NCBI GenBank assembly: GCA_022447225.1
Contig: JAKVAZ010000003.1
Coordinates: 124,001 to 188,000, forward strand
Origin: Fuerstiella sp.
Lineage (GTDB): Bacteria; Planctomycetota; Planctomycetia; Planctomycetales; Planctomycetaceae
DNA length: 64,000 bases
Direction of reading: 5' to 3'
This document shows positions 7,962 to 17,279 of this stretch, piece by piece (positions within the stretch are counted from its first letter, which is position 1; every line of letters starts with the position of its first letter). Position numbers and translations under genes: made by a program. The notes under the pieces are model-generated. The model made no database searches and was not told the origin of the DNA. It was given only the letters and a program-made list of their open reading frames with translations.

Positions 7962-9749
7962 TCAAATCCGGTAGGCAAAAAGTTTCGCCTGAAACATTCT
8001 CACCCGAATGGCGACGGTCTCACCGAGTTGAGAAATGTCGCTGTTACCCTTCCAGGTCACCACGCGATCCGACTCGTTACCAGCCAGCCGGTCACAGTCC
8101 GCAAACGTAAACCCTTCGACTCCTTCCGGATCGGGGATCCTGCCGACATTTCGCACAAGTTCCACAGTGAGCCAGCCGCCGGGCTCACAGCGGTAGTTCA
8201 GTCGCAGCTCATTTCCGTGACGATAGATCGTTGGAATTGTGAATCGTCCTTCACCTGTAGCTTCGATTCCGCAAAAACGGTGAGGCTGCCAGAGCATATA
8301 ACGGATTTGCCTCGGACGCCTGTCTGGAAAAATTTCGTCCTTATCCGGGTCCAGGACATTGTGGCGGGTCGAACTTCCGGTGTAGGGAACTGCCCAACTG
8401 CCGTCCGGCAGCTCAAGAAGGCCGCTTCTCCATGCATGCACCGCACATTCCTCACCGCTGCCATGTTCTCCGACGGTATGGATCGCGCGACGTTCCGGAC
8501 GTGACCAGATAATGCCGTCTCGACTAAATGCAATCTGCATGTCCATGTGGTCGGTTGCCTTGTGGTACAGAGGAACCACCATCGCGTGCAGGTCGGTGCG
8601 TCCGGGATACGGAAAATAATTGCCTCCGTAGAATTCTGTATCAAGATCGTCCTGCGCATCCGGAGACAGAATCAGCTTCGGGGCCGGCCAACTGCCAAAG
8701 TCTTTGGTGCGGGAAAAGCCAATGGTGCGGCGCTGGGTTTGTTCTTCAATCTGCGCAGTGCCAATGCCTGGTATCAACTCTGCTGTGTTTCCCATGATTT
8801 GCAGGTAGGCGATGTATTCGTCATTGTCAGCGTCGTAGCAGGCCGAGATTCCTCCGTTGACCGGACGGTTGCCCAGCATGGTGTCCAGCTGTTTCCAGTT
8901 GAGACCATCTGATGAAACCCAGCCGAGCATGCGGCCCCAGATTTCGACACGAGGTCCTTTGTAGTCCGATCCCAGTTGTTGCTGCTTGTTCCAGCGACGC
9001 ATGACTTCAGGGCCCTGCATCCGCTGCAGCGTCTGGGGATCGTACCAGGCCATATCGCCGCCCATGGCCTTGAAGCGTTCATCGGGCGGAGCATGTGGAT
9101 CCAGGAATGCTCCGGTGGCTCCCTGGATACCGTTGGCGACGAGATTGTTTTTTGTGGATCCGCGAAACGAGACCTGACCCAGCTCAACACGCTTCCATTG
9201 GTAGCCGTCGACACTGGTGCAATATGCCGTGTTGCCTCCTCCTGCTCCCGAACATTCATAGAGCATATGCCACAGCCCGTCGGCTTCCCATATGAACAGC
9301 GGGGAGATTGATTCTCCATCCTCCCATTCGGCCACCGCTTCGAGCAGCACCTGTGAACGTTCGGCCGGTTCGACACGAAGCTGAACACCAATCACTCCGT
9401 CGTACAAATCGTACAGACCTCGGTCATTGAGGTGGCGGTTGCCGGGAAAAATCTCTGTGATATCCACAAGTGGATGCCAGGATCCGCTGTTGTAACGGAT
9501 ACGTTTGGACCGTTTCTGCGGTTCCGTGAATGGTGACGGGGCTTGTTGCTGCTGTTTTCCCGGCTCGGCGCCTTCGTTTTTCTGTTGTGCCCAGGATTCC
9601 ACACAACAAACGTTGCCGGAAAAGAAAACGAACATCAGCAGGCGTACCACATTCTGGAAACACACGTGTTTCCGGTCTCTCTTTAACGTCACAGTCACCT
9701 TCCGATCGACAATTTGTGTTTGATACGCGTGAGTTGTTTTGTGCATCAC
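7962..9749 (-). CDS. Secreted glycosidase-like beta-propeller protein
   Basis: 595 residues. A basic N-terminus is followed by a hydrophobic segment at about residues 37-54, suggesting export. The body repeats the pattern of five-bladed propeller glycoside hydrolases (GH32/43/68/117-like): FIWEADGLWHMLYECS, TAYCTSVDGYQWKRV, GWVSSDGLNWKQ, RTIGFSRTKDFGSW, MQIAFSRDGIIWSRPE and GSWAVPYTGSS. No characterised subfamily can be named and I do not identify catalytic acids. The annotated start may be too far upstream, because 36 residues precede the hydrophobic segment. It sits between a double FG-GAP propeller gene (59 nt upstream) and the Gfo/Idh-like gene, consistent with carbohydrate processing outside the cytoplasm. 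Confidence 0.65.
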   Translation of the reverse strand: MMHKTTHAYQTQIVDRKVTVTLKRDRKHVCFQNVVRLLMFVFFSGNVCCVESWAQQKNEGAEPGKQQQQAPSPFTEPQKRSKRIRYNSGSWHPLVDITEIFPGNRHLNDRGLYDLYDGVIGVQLRVEPAERSQVLLEAVAEWEDGESISPLFIWEADGLWHMLYECSGAGGGNTAYCTSVDGYQWKRVELGQVSFRGSTKNNLVANGIQGATGAFLDPHAPPDERFKAMGGDMAWYDPQTLQRMQGPEVMRRWNKQQQLGSDYKGPRVEIWGRMLGWVSSDGLNWKQLDTMLGNRPVNGGISACYDADNDEYIAYLQIMGNTAELIPGIGTAQIEEQTQRRTIGFSRTKDFGSWPAPKLILSPDAQDDLDTEFYGGNYFPYPGRTDLHAMVVPLYHKATDHMDMQIAFSRDGIIWSRPERRAIHTVGEHGSGEECAVHAWRSGLLELPDGSWAVPYTGSSTRHNVLDPDKDEIFPDRRPRQIRYMLWQPHRFCGIEATGEGRFTIPTIYRHGNELRLNYRCEPGGWLTVELVRNVGRIPDPEGVEGFTFADCDRLAGNESDRVVTWKGNSDISQLGETVAIRVRMFQAKLFAYRI

Positions 9750-9808
9750 TGTGAAATTCGATTAATTACTATTGGAATAATTTACGGGCTTCGTAGTTCA
9801 AAACGCAG

Positions 9809-12800
9809 TCATTTTACGGAAATACGCACCTGTTCCAGCACGGGCGTGCTTCCTCCATCCGGAGTTCGCAGAGTCACACGATACTGCAGCCATCGAGTAT
9901 CTCCGTCCAGATTCAGGGCGACGTTTGAGTTATCGTACCAACTGTTGCTGCCTGTTGTCCCCTGCCATTGAGCGCTGGCCAGGCCGTCCCTGGCGTTTGC
10001 TGTGCGAAGCTGAAACCTCACCCCGGTTCCGTGAGGTGTCCGTGCCTGCCAGCTCAAACGGGATGGCGTTTTGTCTGCAGGGCACTGGAGTGGTGCAGAG
10101 ACAAAACGCTCTTCGAGTTTTCGGTCGTAAATATTTCCGACATCGCGTCCGACGCCAAAGTGTGGTCCGAAGGTCTGCAGCCAGTGACGATTGGATCCGG
10201 AAAACCCGTCAGGGGAGCCCCAGTAGATATTGGCTCCGACTCCATGATCCCCGTGCCGGATGTGGTTGAATGAAACGATGTCCATCCAGCTGTCCCGATT
10301 CAGGTCGGCAACTGTGACCGGAGCCGACGATTCTGCGGGCAGCGTGCTGCGGCGCGACTCGCTGAATTGACCGGTTTTGTCTCCCCAATAGATGAAAATC
10401 GGAATTGTTCGCGTCCTGTACGCATGGTAATTGGTCATGACCAGATCCAGGTGTCCGTCTCGATTGAGGTCTGCAACCGACTGTTCAAGCGAATCGTATG
10501 CTTCGAGCTTCAGCACACGGGCGGGTGAGAACCCGTTCGGGCCTCCCCATGCGATGTGGGCCTGACGCGTCGGACGACCAAAACGTGAATCGTCCCAGCC
10601 ACCTCCCATGATCAGATCCAGCCACCCGTCACTGTTCAGGTCCGCAATTTCGACACTGGCTCCATTGTTGAACCTGAATTTTGTGTGGAAGTCGCCGCTG
10701 TATTGACCGGAATCGTTGCCCCAAAAGATGTCGACAGCGGGCGAGTCCACGTCACCGAAGACGATGTCAAGGAAACCATCTTTGTTAAAATCAGCCACTC
10801 TTGTACTCAGGCTTAAACGTGTGCTGAGTGGGAGTATGGTTCGATTTGATGATTCATACCCGTTCACGTCCCCCCACAGAATGACAGCCTCACCTTCGTC
10901 CTCTTCGCCGGCGACGAAGATCAGATCCAGGTCTCCGTCACGATTCAGGTCCGCCACGGTGACCCCGCGCCCCTGAAGTTGACAGACTCTTTGCCGTCGA
11001 TCCGGGGAGAAACCCTGAGACGTCCCCCAGTACACCCATCCACTGGGAAAGACAATGTCCACAAAATCATCGTGGTTGAGGTCCGCAATCGTCGATGCGT
11101 CCGAACGACCCGGGAGTTCCGTCATCGCTGCCGGTGAGTAGTGGTTTCGCGGATTGCCCCAATACACGAATGAATCGGAATGTTTGTACGAACCACTGTG
11201 TCGATTGACCAGCACAAGGTCCGTATGACCATCGCCGTCGAGATCTTCGGCTGCATTGCTGACGGCGCCAAATCCCTGAAGCTCTTCGCGCCACGCACCA
11301 TCGAAACCGTCGGGGCCGTTCCAGTAAAGAAACGAATTGACATCATAAGTGGATTCGCTGTGTTCGTTGGCAAATACAACGTCCGTCCAGCCATCACTGT
11401 TGAAGTCGGCTACACAGACATCGGTTGCATGCAGCGTAGGCAGATCGGTTCGTGATTCACCGGAATATCCGTGATCGGTTCCCCAATAAATATATGAAAG
11501 TTGCTCTTTGTCTGACCCTGCATTCGCGAATATCAGATCGCGATGTCCGTCCTGATTCAGATCGCTGACTTCACATTCTGTCGCGCCCGACGTCTCCAGC
11601 TGACTCCAACGTTCCAAATTTGCGCCCGTGCCGCGCCAAAGATCGGCGTGGTCATCACCGTGCAGGACAATCAGATCCGTTTTGGCATCCCCATCCAGAT
11701 CTGTCAGGTGGAGACCGACTGGTTCACCCCCACTCCAGACCTGGCGGTGCTGTGGAGAAAATCCATCGCTGCGTCCCCAATACATCGAAACGCTTTGATG
11801 TTTGGAATTATTGTTGGCGAACAGCAACTCGGGATATCCGTCCCCGTTCACGTCCGCTGCAGCACAGTCGGTTGCACTCACTGTCGGCAGCGAAGTGCGA
11901 CGATCGTGACTGAACCCCGTCGGGCCGTTCCAGTAGACGTACGATTCCAGATGTTTGTCGAATCCGAATCGTTCACCGCCTTCGATGCCGCGGTTGGCGA
12001 ATGCCAGGTCGACGAATCCGTCCTGGTTGAAGTCAGCTGCCGCTACGCCACCAGCCATCAGTGTTGGCAATTCGTCGCGACGGTCCGCCGCATACCCCTC
12101 CTCGCTGCCCCAGTACACGAGTGCCTGCATGTGTACCGAGTAGTTGTGGATGAAATTACAAAAAACAATTTCGGAGTAGCCGTCATTATTCAAATCGACG
12201 ATCACCGACCGACCACCTCCGTCGCTGGGCAGTTTTGTTACAGTTTGCCTGCGTGAGTGAAACTGCCGCATCAGTCGCACGAGAGGCTGATGCTCCCTCA
12301 GCGGTGGGAAAAGGGATCGTGGACCTGTTTCGCTGCCCCAGTAGACCAATACATCAGCATCTTCGACGACATCATGATCCTGTCCAACCCACAGGTCCAG
12401 GTAGCCGTCATTGTTAAAATCCCATCGGTGGATCATTTGCAGCGATCCGTCGCGTGTGATGTAAAGATTGCTCCCGCCATCCTCCATCGTCCCTGACGCG
12501 AAGTCAGTGAACTGTGAATGATGGATCCACGAGTCGTCACTTCGCACATGGCAGCACCAGGCCAGAATGAGAAAAGTCAGGGCCGCGATTTTTGCCCGTG
12601 TACGGGCTCGCACGCCATATTGGGTGAATGAACGGCGGAAGGACGTCACGCGGTACAGGATTTTTCGAACCACCAGGCAGTGTTGGAATTCTGTAGCAGC
12701 AATCCTGTTCACCAGCGTCTTCCAGGAAACGGTTATGGTGTGACGTCCACGGGAACTGATGGCGGGATTTGGTTCAGCGAATCGATGGCACGAGGACCTG

Positions 12801-12838
12801 GTGTCGGCGTGCAAGAGTTTCCGGACAGGGCTGTCCAT
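9809..12838 (-). CDS. Exported FG-GAP/VCBS repeat protein, 14 repeats
   Basis: Up to 1009 residues. I count 14 FG-GAP/VCBS blades, each with a calcium-loop motif such as DLNNDGYSEIVF, DFNQDGFVDLAF or DLNRDGHLDLVM, many followed by YWG. Fourteen blades would make two seven-bladed propellers. The last 90 or so residues form a separate beta-rich domain ending VRISVK. A signal peptide-like segment (KIAALTFLILAWCC) begins about 80 residues in, so the true start is probably the GTG at 12613, giving about 934 residues. The family binds calcium and mediates surface or ligand interactions. It leads a three-gene minus-strand run. One repeat (DLNHDDFVD) has lost the conserved glycine. Confidence 0.88.
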   Translation of the reverse strand: MDSPVRKLLHADTRSSCHRFAEPNPAISSRGRHTITVSWKTLVNRIAATEFQHCLVVRKILYRVTSFRRSFTQYGVRARTRAKIAALTFLILAWCCHVRSDDSWIHHSQFTDFASGTMEDGGSNLYITRDGSLQMIHRWDFNNDGYLDLWVGQDHDVVEDADVLVYWGSETGPRSLFPPLREHQPLVRLMRQFHSRRQTVTKLPSDGGGRSVIVDLNNDGYSEIVFCNFIHNYSVHMQALVYWGSEEGYAADRRDELPTLMAGGVAAADFNQDGFVDLAFANRGIEGGERFGFDKHLESYVYWNGPTGFSHDRRTSLPTVSATDCAAADVNGDGYPELLFANNNSKHQSVSMYWGRSDGFSPQHRQVWSGGEPVGLHLTDLDGDAKTDLIVLHGDDHADLWRGTGANLERWSQLETSGATECEVSDLNQDGHRDLIFANAGSDKEQLSYIYWGTDHGYSGESRTDLPTLHATDVCVADFNSDGWTDVVFANEHSESTYDVNSFLYWNGPDGFDGAWREELQGFGAVSNAAEDLDGDGHTDLVLVNRHSGSYKHSDSFVYWGNPRNHYSPAAMTELPGRSDASTIADLNHDDFVDIVFPSGWVYWGTSQGFSPDRRQRVCQLQGRGVTVADLNRDGDLDLIFVAGEEDEGEAVILWGDVNGYESSNRTILPLSTRLSLSTRVADFNKDGFLDIVFGDVDSPAVDIFWGNDSGQYSGDFHTKFRFNNGASVEIADLNSDGWLDLIMGGGWDDSRFGRPTRQAHIAWGGPNGFSPARVLKLEAYDSLEQSVADLNRDGHLDLVMTNYHAYRTRTIPIFIYWGDKTGQFSESRRSTLPAESSAPVTVADLNRDSWMDIVSFNHIRHGDHGVGANIYWGSPDGFSGSNRHWLQTFGPHFGVGRDVGNIYDRKLEERFVSAPLQCPADKTPSRLSWQARTPHGTGVRFQLRTANARDGLASAQWQGTTGSNSWYDNSNVALNLDGDTRWLQYRVTLRTPDGGSTPVLEQVRISVK

Positions 12839-13952
12839 AGGGTGTCTTCCGTTTCGTGACTGTTGACTGAATCAGACCACACCTGCACATGCGTATGATC
12901 GACTTGAAAATTTCGGTGTAAACAAATGATAGAGGGGATTAACGGTGTTGCGACCCTGGAGGTCATCACTCGGGTAATGGAGAACGGGAAATGTGCCGAA
13001 TGGGGTTAGACCGCAATTTGTATGACTGCAGTGTCGTTAACTGTCCATCTCATCAATTGACAGCTTCGAAGGATACGTCTTCACCGATCCGGTACCGGGA
13101 ACTGTGAGAAGTGGCCTTATGGTAGTACGTGTGCACACGGAAAGAACGCGTCAAATGTCGTTATTGATGCTGCCCATCCAGTGTTTCACAGTACGTCGTG
13201 TGTCCTGATTCTCTGATGAATTTCGGAACGATTCCTAATCAACGCTCGTTGTTCCCTCACCTGGTGCCAGGGGCGGCACGATACCAAGCCATGGAGAGTG
13301 AATATGCCGGTCAAGGGAAGTCGTCTGTACACGGCAGAACAACGGGACGGTTCGTGAGGCTGTGTGGAGGCCGGTGTTGCAACTTTCCATACTCTGTGCA
13401 ACATCATAAAAATGGATTCAAAAATATTAAGGCCCACAAATTCGCTGTCATCTATTCACTGAACGGAGATATCCTGACAGCAGGCCAGATATTCAGGCCG
13501 CCGAGAATAGCCGTGGGTACTGCATCTTTGAACAGGTTGCCCTGTCTCGATGAGACGATTTCTTCGGCCCGGTTCAACCGGAAGTCAATCATTACCCCGG
13601 TTCGGGAGCTACAATTGTTTTCATTCCGGCACGGACTGAAAATTCAAGGACATCACCGTGAATAGACTGTTTGACTCAGTTCGGAAAAGCTGATGATCGG
13701 TACTGTCCCGGTATTTTTGTCGGCCAGACAGATCACCGAGTACCGTGTCCATGTTAGACCGCCCGATGATATCGGGCGGGGATCATTTTCGAGTTGTCCT
13801 GGAAAAATAAATACCAGGCTATTGGCAGAAAATTCTGCCCGACTGCAGGACCCGGGTGTTTCTGCTGGGGCAAACTCTTTCAAAAACTTTACCTGAAACG
13901 CCAAGTTGCCGACGTTTGTTAAAATCGGACACTCAACCGGGAGGACACCAGG
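12839..13952. other. Long intergenic region, no convincing gene
   Basis: 1.1 kb between divergent genes. The longest open frame (13198-13665, plus) shows no family resemblance and no good ribosome-binding site. A 17-codon start at 13303 (ATG CCG GTC ...), reading MPVKGSRLYTAEQRDGS, vaguely recalls the N-termini of IS3-type OrfA or similar HTH proteins, then stops; this is too short to call. A perfect hairpin lies at 13759-13779. The ADH gene is preceded by a good ribosome-binding site (GGGAGGA) at about 13940. Confidence 0.45.
13759..13779. repeat. Perfect 9-bp inverted repeat
   Basis: CCGCCCGAT and ATCGGGCGG around a 3-nt loop, followed on the plus strand by GGGATCATTTT. GC-rich and stable, about 175 bp upstream of the alcohol dehydrogenase start. 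It could end a transcript entering from the left or be a 5' leader element; no T-tract of normal length follows. Confidence 0.45.
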
Positions 13953-14993
13953 ATGAAAGCTGTGAGACTACATCGATTTGACGAAGGTCTAAAAAGCAGC
14001 AATCTTGTTGAAATTGACGACGTTCCTGAACCCGTTGTTCAGAGACGAGATGATGTGATCGTACGCATCGGTGGCGCGGGACTTTGTCGAACCGATCTGC
14101 ATATCGTTAAAGGTACCTGGAACAGAAAAGTCAATCGTCGCCTTCCCTATATTCTGGGACATGAAAATGCAGGATGGGTTCATGACGTGGGTGATGCAGT
14201 GAAACACGTCAAACCGGGGGACCCTGTGATTGTACATCCGCTGATCACTGACGGGACCTGTGCTGAATGTCGTCGCGGAGAAGACATGTATTGTTCGAAC
14301 GGTCGCTTTTCCGGTATCACGCACGACGGCGGGTTCGCCGAATTCCTGCCTACCAGCCAGAGAGCCGTTGTCAAACTGCCGGCAGAACTTGAGCCGAAAG
14401 ACGTTGCTCCGTACGCTGACGGCGGTCTCACAGCTTACCGAGCGGCCCGTAAAGCGGCGGAAACAATGAGGCCGGGGATGAGTGTCGTCATTCTTGGGTT
14501 TGGTGGCCTGGGGCACATCGCTGCTCAGGTCATTCGAAATCTGTGTGCTGCACAGATCATTATTGTGGATACATCTAAAGAAGCACTCGATCTGGCCCGT
14601 GAATGTGGTTTCGAAATCTGTCTGCAGGGGGGTGAATCCGCTGTCGAGAACGTGAGACGGCGGTGTGCTGCAGGGGCTGATGCGGTTATTGATTTTGCCG
14701 GTGAAAAAGGGACACCGGAGCAATGTCTGGCGATGCTCGGCAAGGGCGGAACGTACTACGTTGTTGGCTACGGAGGAATGATGCGGGTTCCGACACTCGA
14801 CCTGATCTTGGACGAACTCAATGTGGTTGGGACTTTAGTCGGTAACTACACCGAACTATGTGAACTGATGATTCTGGCAGCCAGAGAGCAGGTCAAATTA
14901 TCCACAACCACGTACAGGCTGGACCAGGTCAATGAAGCAATGCATGACCTGATTTCGGGACAACTGACCGGTCGAGCCGTGCTGGTGCCTTAA
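13953..14993 (+). CDS. Zinc-dependent alcohol dehydrogenase, NAD(P)-binding MDR family
   Basis: 346 residues of a medium-chain dehydrogenase. The catalytic zinc ligands are seen at C45 and H70-E71 (LGHENAG). The Rossmann motif is VVILGFGGLGHIAAQ near residue 175, with an acidic residue (VDTSKEA) after the second strand, which favours NAD over NADP. The structural-zinc lobe has C103, C106 and C114, but the first of the usual four cysteines is D100, a substitution that also occurs in some archaeal ADHs. A strong ribosome-binding site GGGAGGA precedes the ATG. The gene stands alone. It oxidises an alcohol or reduces an aldehyde; the substrate is not known. Confidence 0.9.
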   Translation: MKAVRLHRFDEGLKSSNLVEIDDVPEPVVQRRDDVIVRIGGAGLCRTDLHIVKGTWNRKVNRRLPYILGHENAGWVHDVGDAVKHVKPGDPVIVHPLITDGTCAECRRGEDMYCSNGRFSGITHDGGFAEFLPTSQRAVVKLPAELEPKDVAPYADGGLTAYRAARKAAETMRPGMSVVILGFGGLGHIAAQVIRNLCAAQIIIVDTSKEALDLARECGFEICLQGGESAVENVRRRCAAGADAVIDFAGEKGTPEQCLAMLGKGGTYYVVGYGGMMRVPTLDLILDELNVVGTLVGNYTELCELMILAAREQVKLSTTTYRLDQVNEAMHDLISGQLTGRAVLVP

Positions 14994-15244
14994 CAACGCC
15001 CGCTGAATGACGGATGCCGGTTGTGAAACAGTCTGTCTGAATTCAGGCATGCCGGCAGATAGAGCCAGCTGGGTAACAACTTACCGCGCAACCTGTCAAA
15101 CCGCCACCACGCTCCGGCTGAGCACAACGATATCACTGACGAGACCGAAGATATGGTGCACCAAAGGTGCCAAACAGTCCTCAGCGGACCCAAACTAAAA
15201 TATCTGTCTCTTAATATGCTGGCCGGGTTTAGGCTTACCCGAAG
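14994..15244. other. Spacer between ADH and tRNA-Gln
   Basis: About 250 bp with no recognised gene or clear terminator. A 63-codon plus-strand frame inside it has no recognisable content. Confidence 0.4.
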
Positions 15245-15316
15245 TTACCCCGCAGGGACTCGAACCCCAACTGACAGAACCAGAATCTGTTGTGCTACCA
15301 ATTACACCACGGGGTA
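15245..15316 (-). tRNA. tRNA-Gln (anticodon CTG)
   Basis: A 72-nt cloverleaf on the minus strand. The acceptor arms are TACCCCG and CGGGGTA with discriminator A. The D arm is GTGT-loop-GCAC, the anticodon stem ACAGA/TCTGT encloses the loop TTCTGGT, and the T loop is TTCGAGT. The anticodon CTG reads CAG. The U1-A72 end pair is the known identity feature of bacterial tRNA-Gln. CCA is not encoded. The gene is single and flanked by non-coding sequence. Confidence 0.95.
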
Positions 15317-15643
15317 GAAAATTTTCACAATTCTGTGTCTGGCACTTACTCTAGCACTCTGCTGAGGAACTGTGAAGTCTTCGAATCTCCGTTCCTGATC
15401 GCATTCGTGACCGATTCAGGAAATTCAGCCGTGTGATTCATGCAGTAAGCGGATTTCGCCGAATTGGATTTAATTCAGGTGAATCCTGCCTCTGCCCCGG
15501 AGGAGGGGCATTCAGTTCAGACTGACCTCGCTGTTGATTTGCTGAGCTGATCGTGACTCGTCTTACCGTATCACCCGTGTCAAGATAGAATTGATCACGG
15601 TCGAATCCACTGAGCGAACTCTCGTTCGGCGGGACTTGTCATT
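15317..15643. other. Intergenic region between tRNA-Gln and parA
   Basis: 327 bp between divergent transcripts. It should hold the tRNA promoter near 15320-15380 and the parA promoter, but no consensus boxes stand out. A small hairpin TGCCCC/GGGGCA with a 6-nt loop is at 15493-15510. Confidence 0.4.
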
Positions 15644-16501
15644 ATGGATGGAACCATGCGTACGATTGCAGTCATGAATCAAAAGGGTGGAGTTGGTAAA
15701 ACCACCACGAGTGTTAATCTTGCGGCTGCGCTGGCGCGAGCCGGACAGCGTGTCTGTGTGCTGGATTTGGATCCTCAGGGACATGCGTCTTTCCATCTGG
15801 GCATTGAAGCCGGGGAAGGAACGGGCACGCTGTACGATGTGTTTTCTGATGAAGCCACTATTGACGATGTGCGACAGCTGGTTGCCGAAAAACTATCCGT
15901 GGTTCCATCGAACATTGATCTGGCAGCAGTGGAGATGGAGCTGGCCGGGGTCGCGCGGCGGGAGTTTCTGCTGAAGAACAGTCTTCAACCGTGGCGGGAT
16001 CAGTCACGATTTGACTATGTCATAATGGACTGTCCTCCATCGCTGGGAATTTTGACGATCAATGCTTTGACCGCTGTGGCGGAAGTTTTGATTCCCCTGC
16101 AGCCTCATTTTTTCGCATTGCAGGGCCTTTCCAAGTTGTTTGAAACCACTGCACTTGTGAATCGCCGTCTCAATCCTGATCTTCGTGTGACGGGCGTGGC
16201 CCTGTGTTTGTATGAATCGGGCACACGTCTGGCGACTGATGTCACTGAGGATCTCAGATATTTCCTGGAAGAAAGTGACGACGACACCCCGTGGGCGAAT
16301 GCTCAGATTTTTCAGTCCAGAGTGCGTCGAAACATCAAGCTTGCCGAATCACCAAGCTTTGGCCAAAGCATTTTTGACTACGCACCTCGCTGTCCTGGAG
16401 CCGCCGATTACACCGCGCTGGCAGATGAAGTTCTTGCTATGTCGGATTGCGATTCCGATGCAGCCGACGACACGAACGAAGGCCTCCGGGTCGCGGCATA
16501 G
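15644..16501 (+). CDS. ParA/MinD-like ATPase (orphan)
   Basis: 285 residues of a ParA-type deviant Walker ATPase. The P-loop [10 protein letters not shown] is near residue 15, DLDPQGHAS is the switch/Walker A' region, and [15 protein letters not shown] is the Walker B region. The C-terminal part has [15 protein letters not shown] and an [18 protein letters not shown] segment typical of Soj/ParA. These ATPases move DNA or protein cargo along the nucleoid. No parB, gidB or plasmid gene is adjacent, so the cargo is unknown. Two ATG codons, at 15644 and 15656, are possible starts; the second gives [12 protein letters not shown], which is closer to the family's normal length. Two perfect palindromes lie downstream. 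Confidence 0.88.
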   Translation: MDGTMRTIAVMNQKGGVGKTTTSVNLAAALARAGQRVCVLDLDPQGHASFHLGIEAGEGTGTLYDVFSDEATIDDVRQLVAEKLSVVPSNIDLAAVEMELAGVARREFLLKNSLQPWRDQSRFDYVIMDCPPSLGILTINALTAVAEVLIPLQPHFFALQGLSKLFETTALVNRRLNPDLRVTGVALCLYESGTRLATDVTEDLRYFLEESDDDTPWANAQIFQSRVRRNIKLAESPSFGQSIFDYAPRCPGAADYTALADEVLAMSDCDSDAADDTNEGLRVAA

Positions 16502-16764
16502 TGAAATGTTCCTGTCGTATGATGTCCGGGCAGACCTGGTTTACGGATCGATGGCCGGATCCGGCACCACCTGTATGCGCATGGCGCAGGTACAGGGCCT
16601 GTCAGGCTGACAAACGTAATGGGAGTCAATTTTCTCTCAGGTCGAGCGTTCTTTTGGGCGGACCTCCGGGGCGATTGCAGATTCTGACGCGAGATTTGAT
16701 TGTGATTGATTCCGCCAATAGTTAAGTCTGCTACCGGTGGTTCCGCTCGTGACTGTCGCCACTT

Positions 16765-16784
16765 TGTTGACGCATTCGTCAACA
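16765..16784. repeat. 20-bp palindrome downstream of parA
   Basis: TGTTGACG and CGTCAACA are perfect 8-bp arms around CATT. It lies about 265 bp past the parA stop. It could be a protein-binding site or a small hairpin; there is no T-tract. Confidence 0.45.
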
Positions 16785-16937
16785 GGCTGGTCACATCAGC
16801 ACCGCTGCGTTCATTCTGAAACGCCACGTTGTGGTTCGGTTTACAGGATTCACAGTGGTGTGCCTGCGTTTGACGGGGATGGTTTCCCGGATTTGAACCG
16901 GTTGTTTGGCAGAATTGTTCGAGCTGTTCGCTGACGT

Positions 16938-16979
16938 ACCGACTGTCGGCGGCTCTGGGTTCCCGTGTCGACAGTCGGT
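16938..16979. repeat. 11-bp inverted repeat with 20-nt loop
   Basis: ACCGACTGTCG and CGACAGTCGGT are perfect arms. It lies between parA and the M28 peptidase gene. No T-run follows, so it is either a weak terminator or a binding site. Confidence 0.45.
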
Positions 16980-17279
16980 TTCGAAATAGCTTCAGTGTTC
17001 CCACGCTGACACTCTGCAGGATTTGTTGTCACGGGACGTCACACGTGCGATGATCATCAACCGTCGTGTTGAGGTCATCGGCAATCTCTCGTGCCATTTT
17101 TCTGTGTTTCTCAAATATTAACCTTACCATCACTCCTGGATTTTATCCGTTAGTGCCAGGCCGGATTGATTTCCTGTGCGCGGAAGTTCGGGTGTGGAGG
17201 ACGAATTCGGTAGACATCTGATCGGGCACATTCCGTCGAACTCACTCTCAGCGATCGCCACGCTCACCACAGGATTTTC

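Larger units (their letters stand above)
16502..17279. other. Intergenic region after parA with two palindromes
   Basis: 778 bp with no supported gene. It contains the palindromes TGTTGACG/CGTCAACA (16765-16784) and ACCGACTGTCG/CGACAGTCGGT (16938-16979). Neither matches the chromosomal parS consensus. The M28 gene at the right edge has AGGA 5 nt before its ATG. Confidence 0.45.

Noticed and set aside
13198-13665. 155-codon plus-strand frame in the long spacer, and a 17-codon transposase-like start at 13303
   Set aside because: No family match, no good ribosome-binding site, and the transposase resemblance covers only a dozen residues before a stop.
16861-16920. GGATTTGAACCGG stretch resembling a reversed tRNA T-loop
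   Set aside because: No acceptor, D or anticodon stems could be formed around it.
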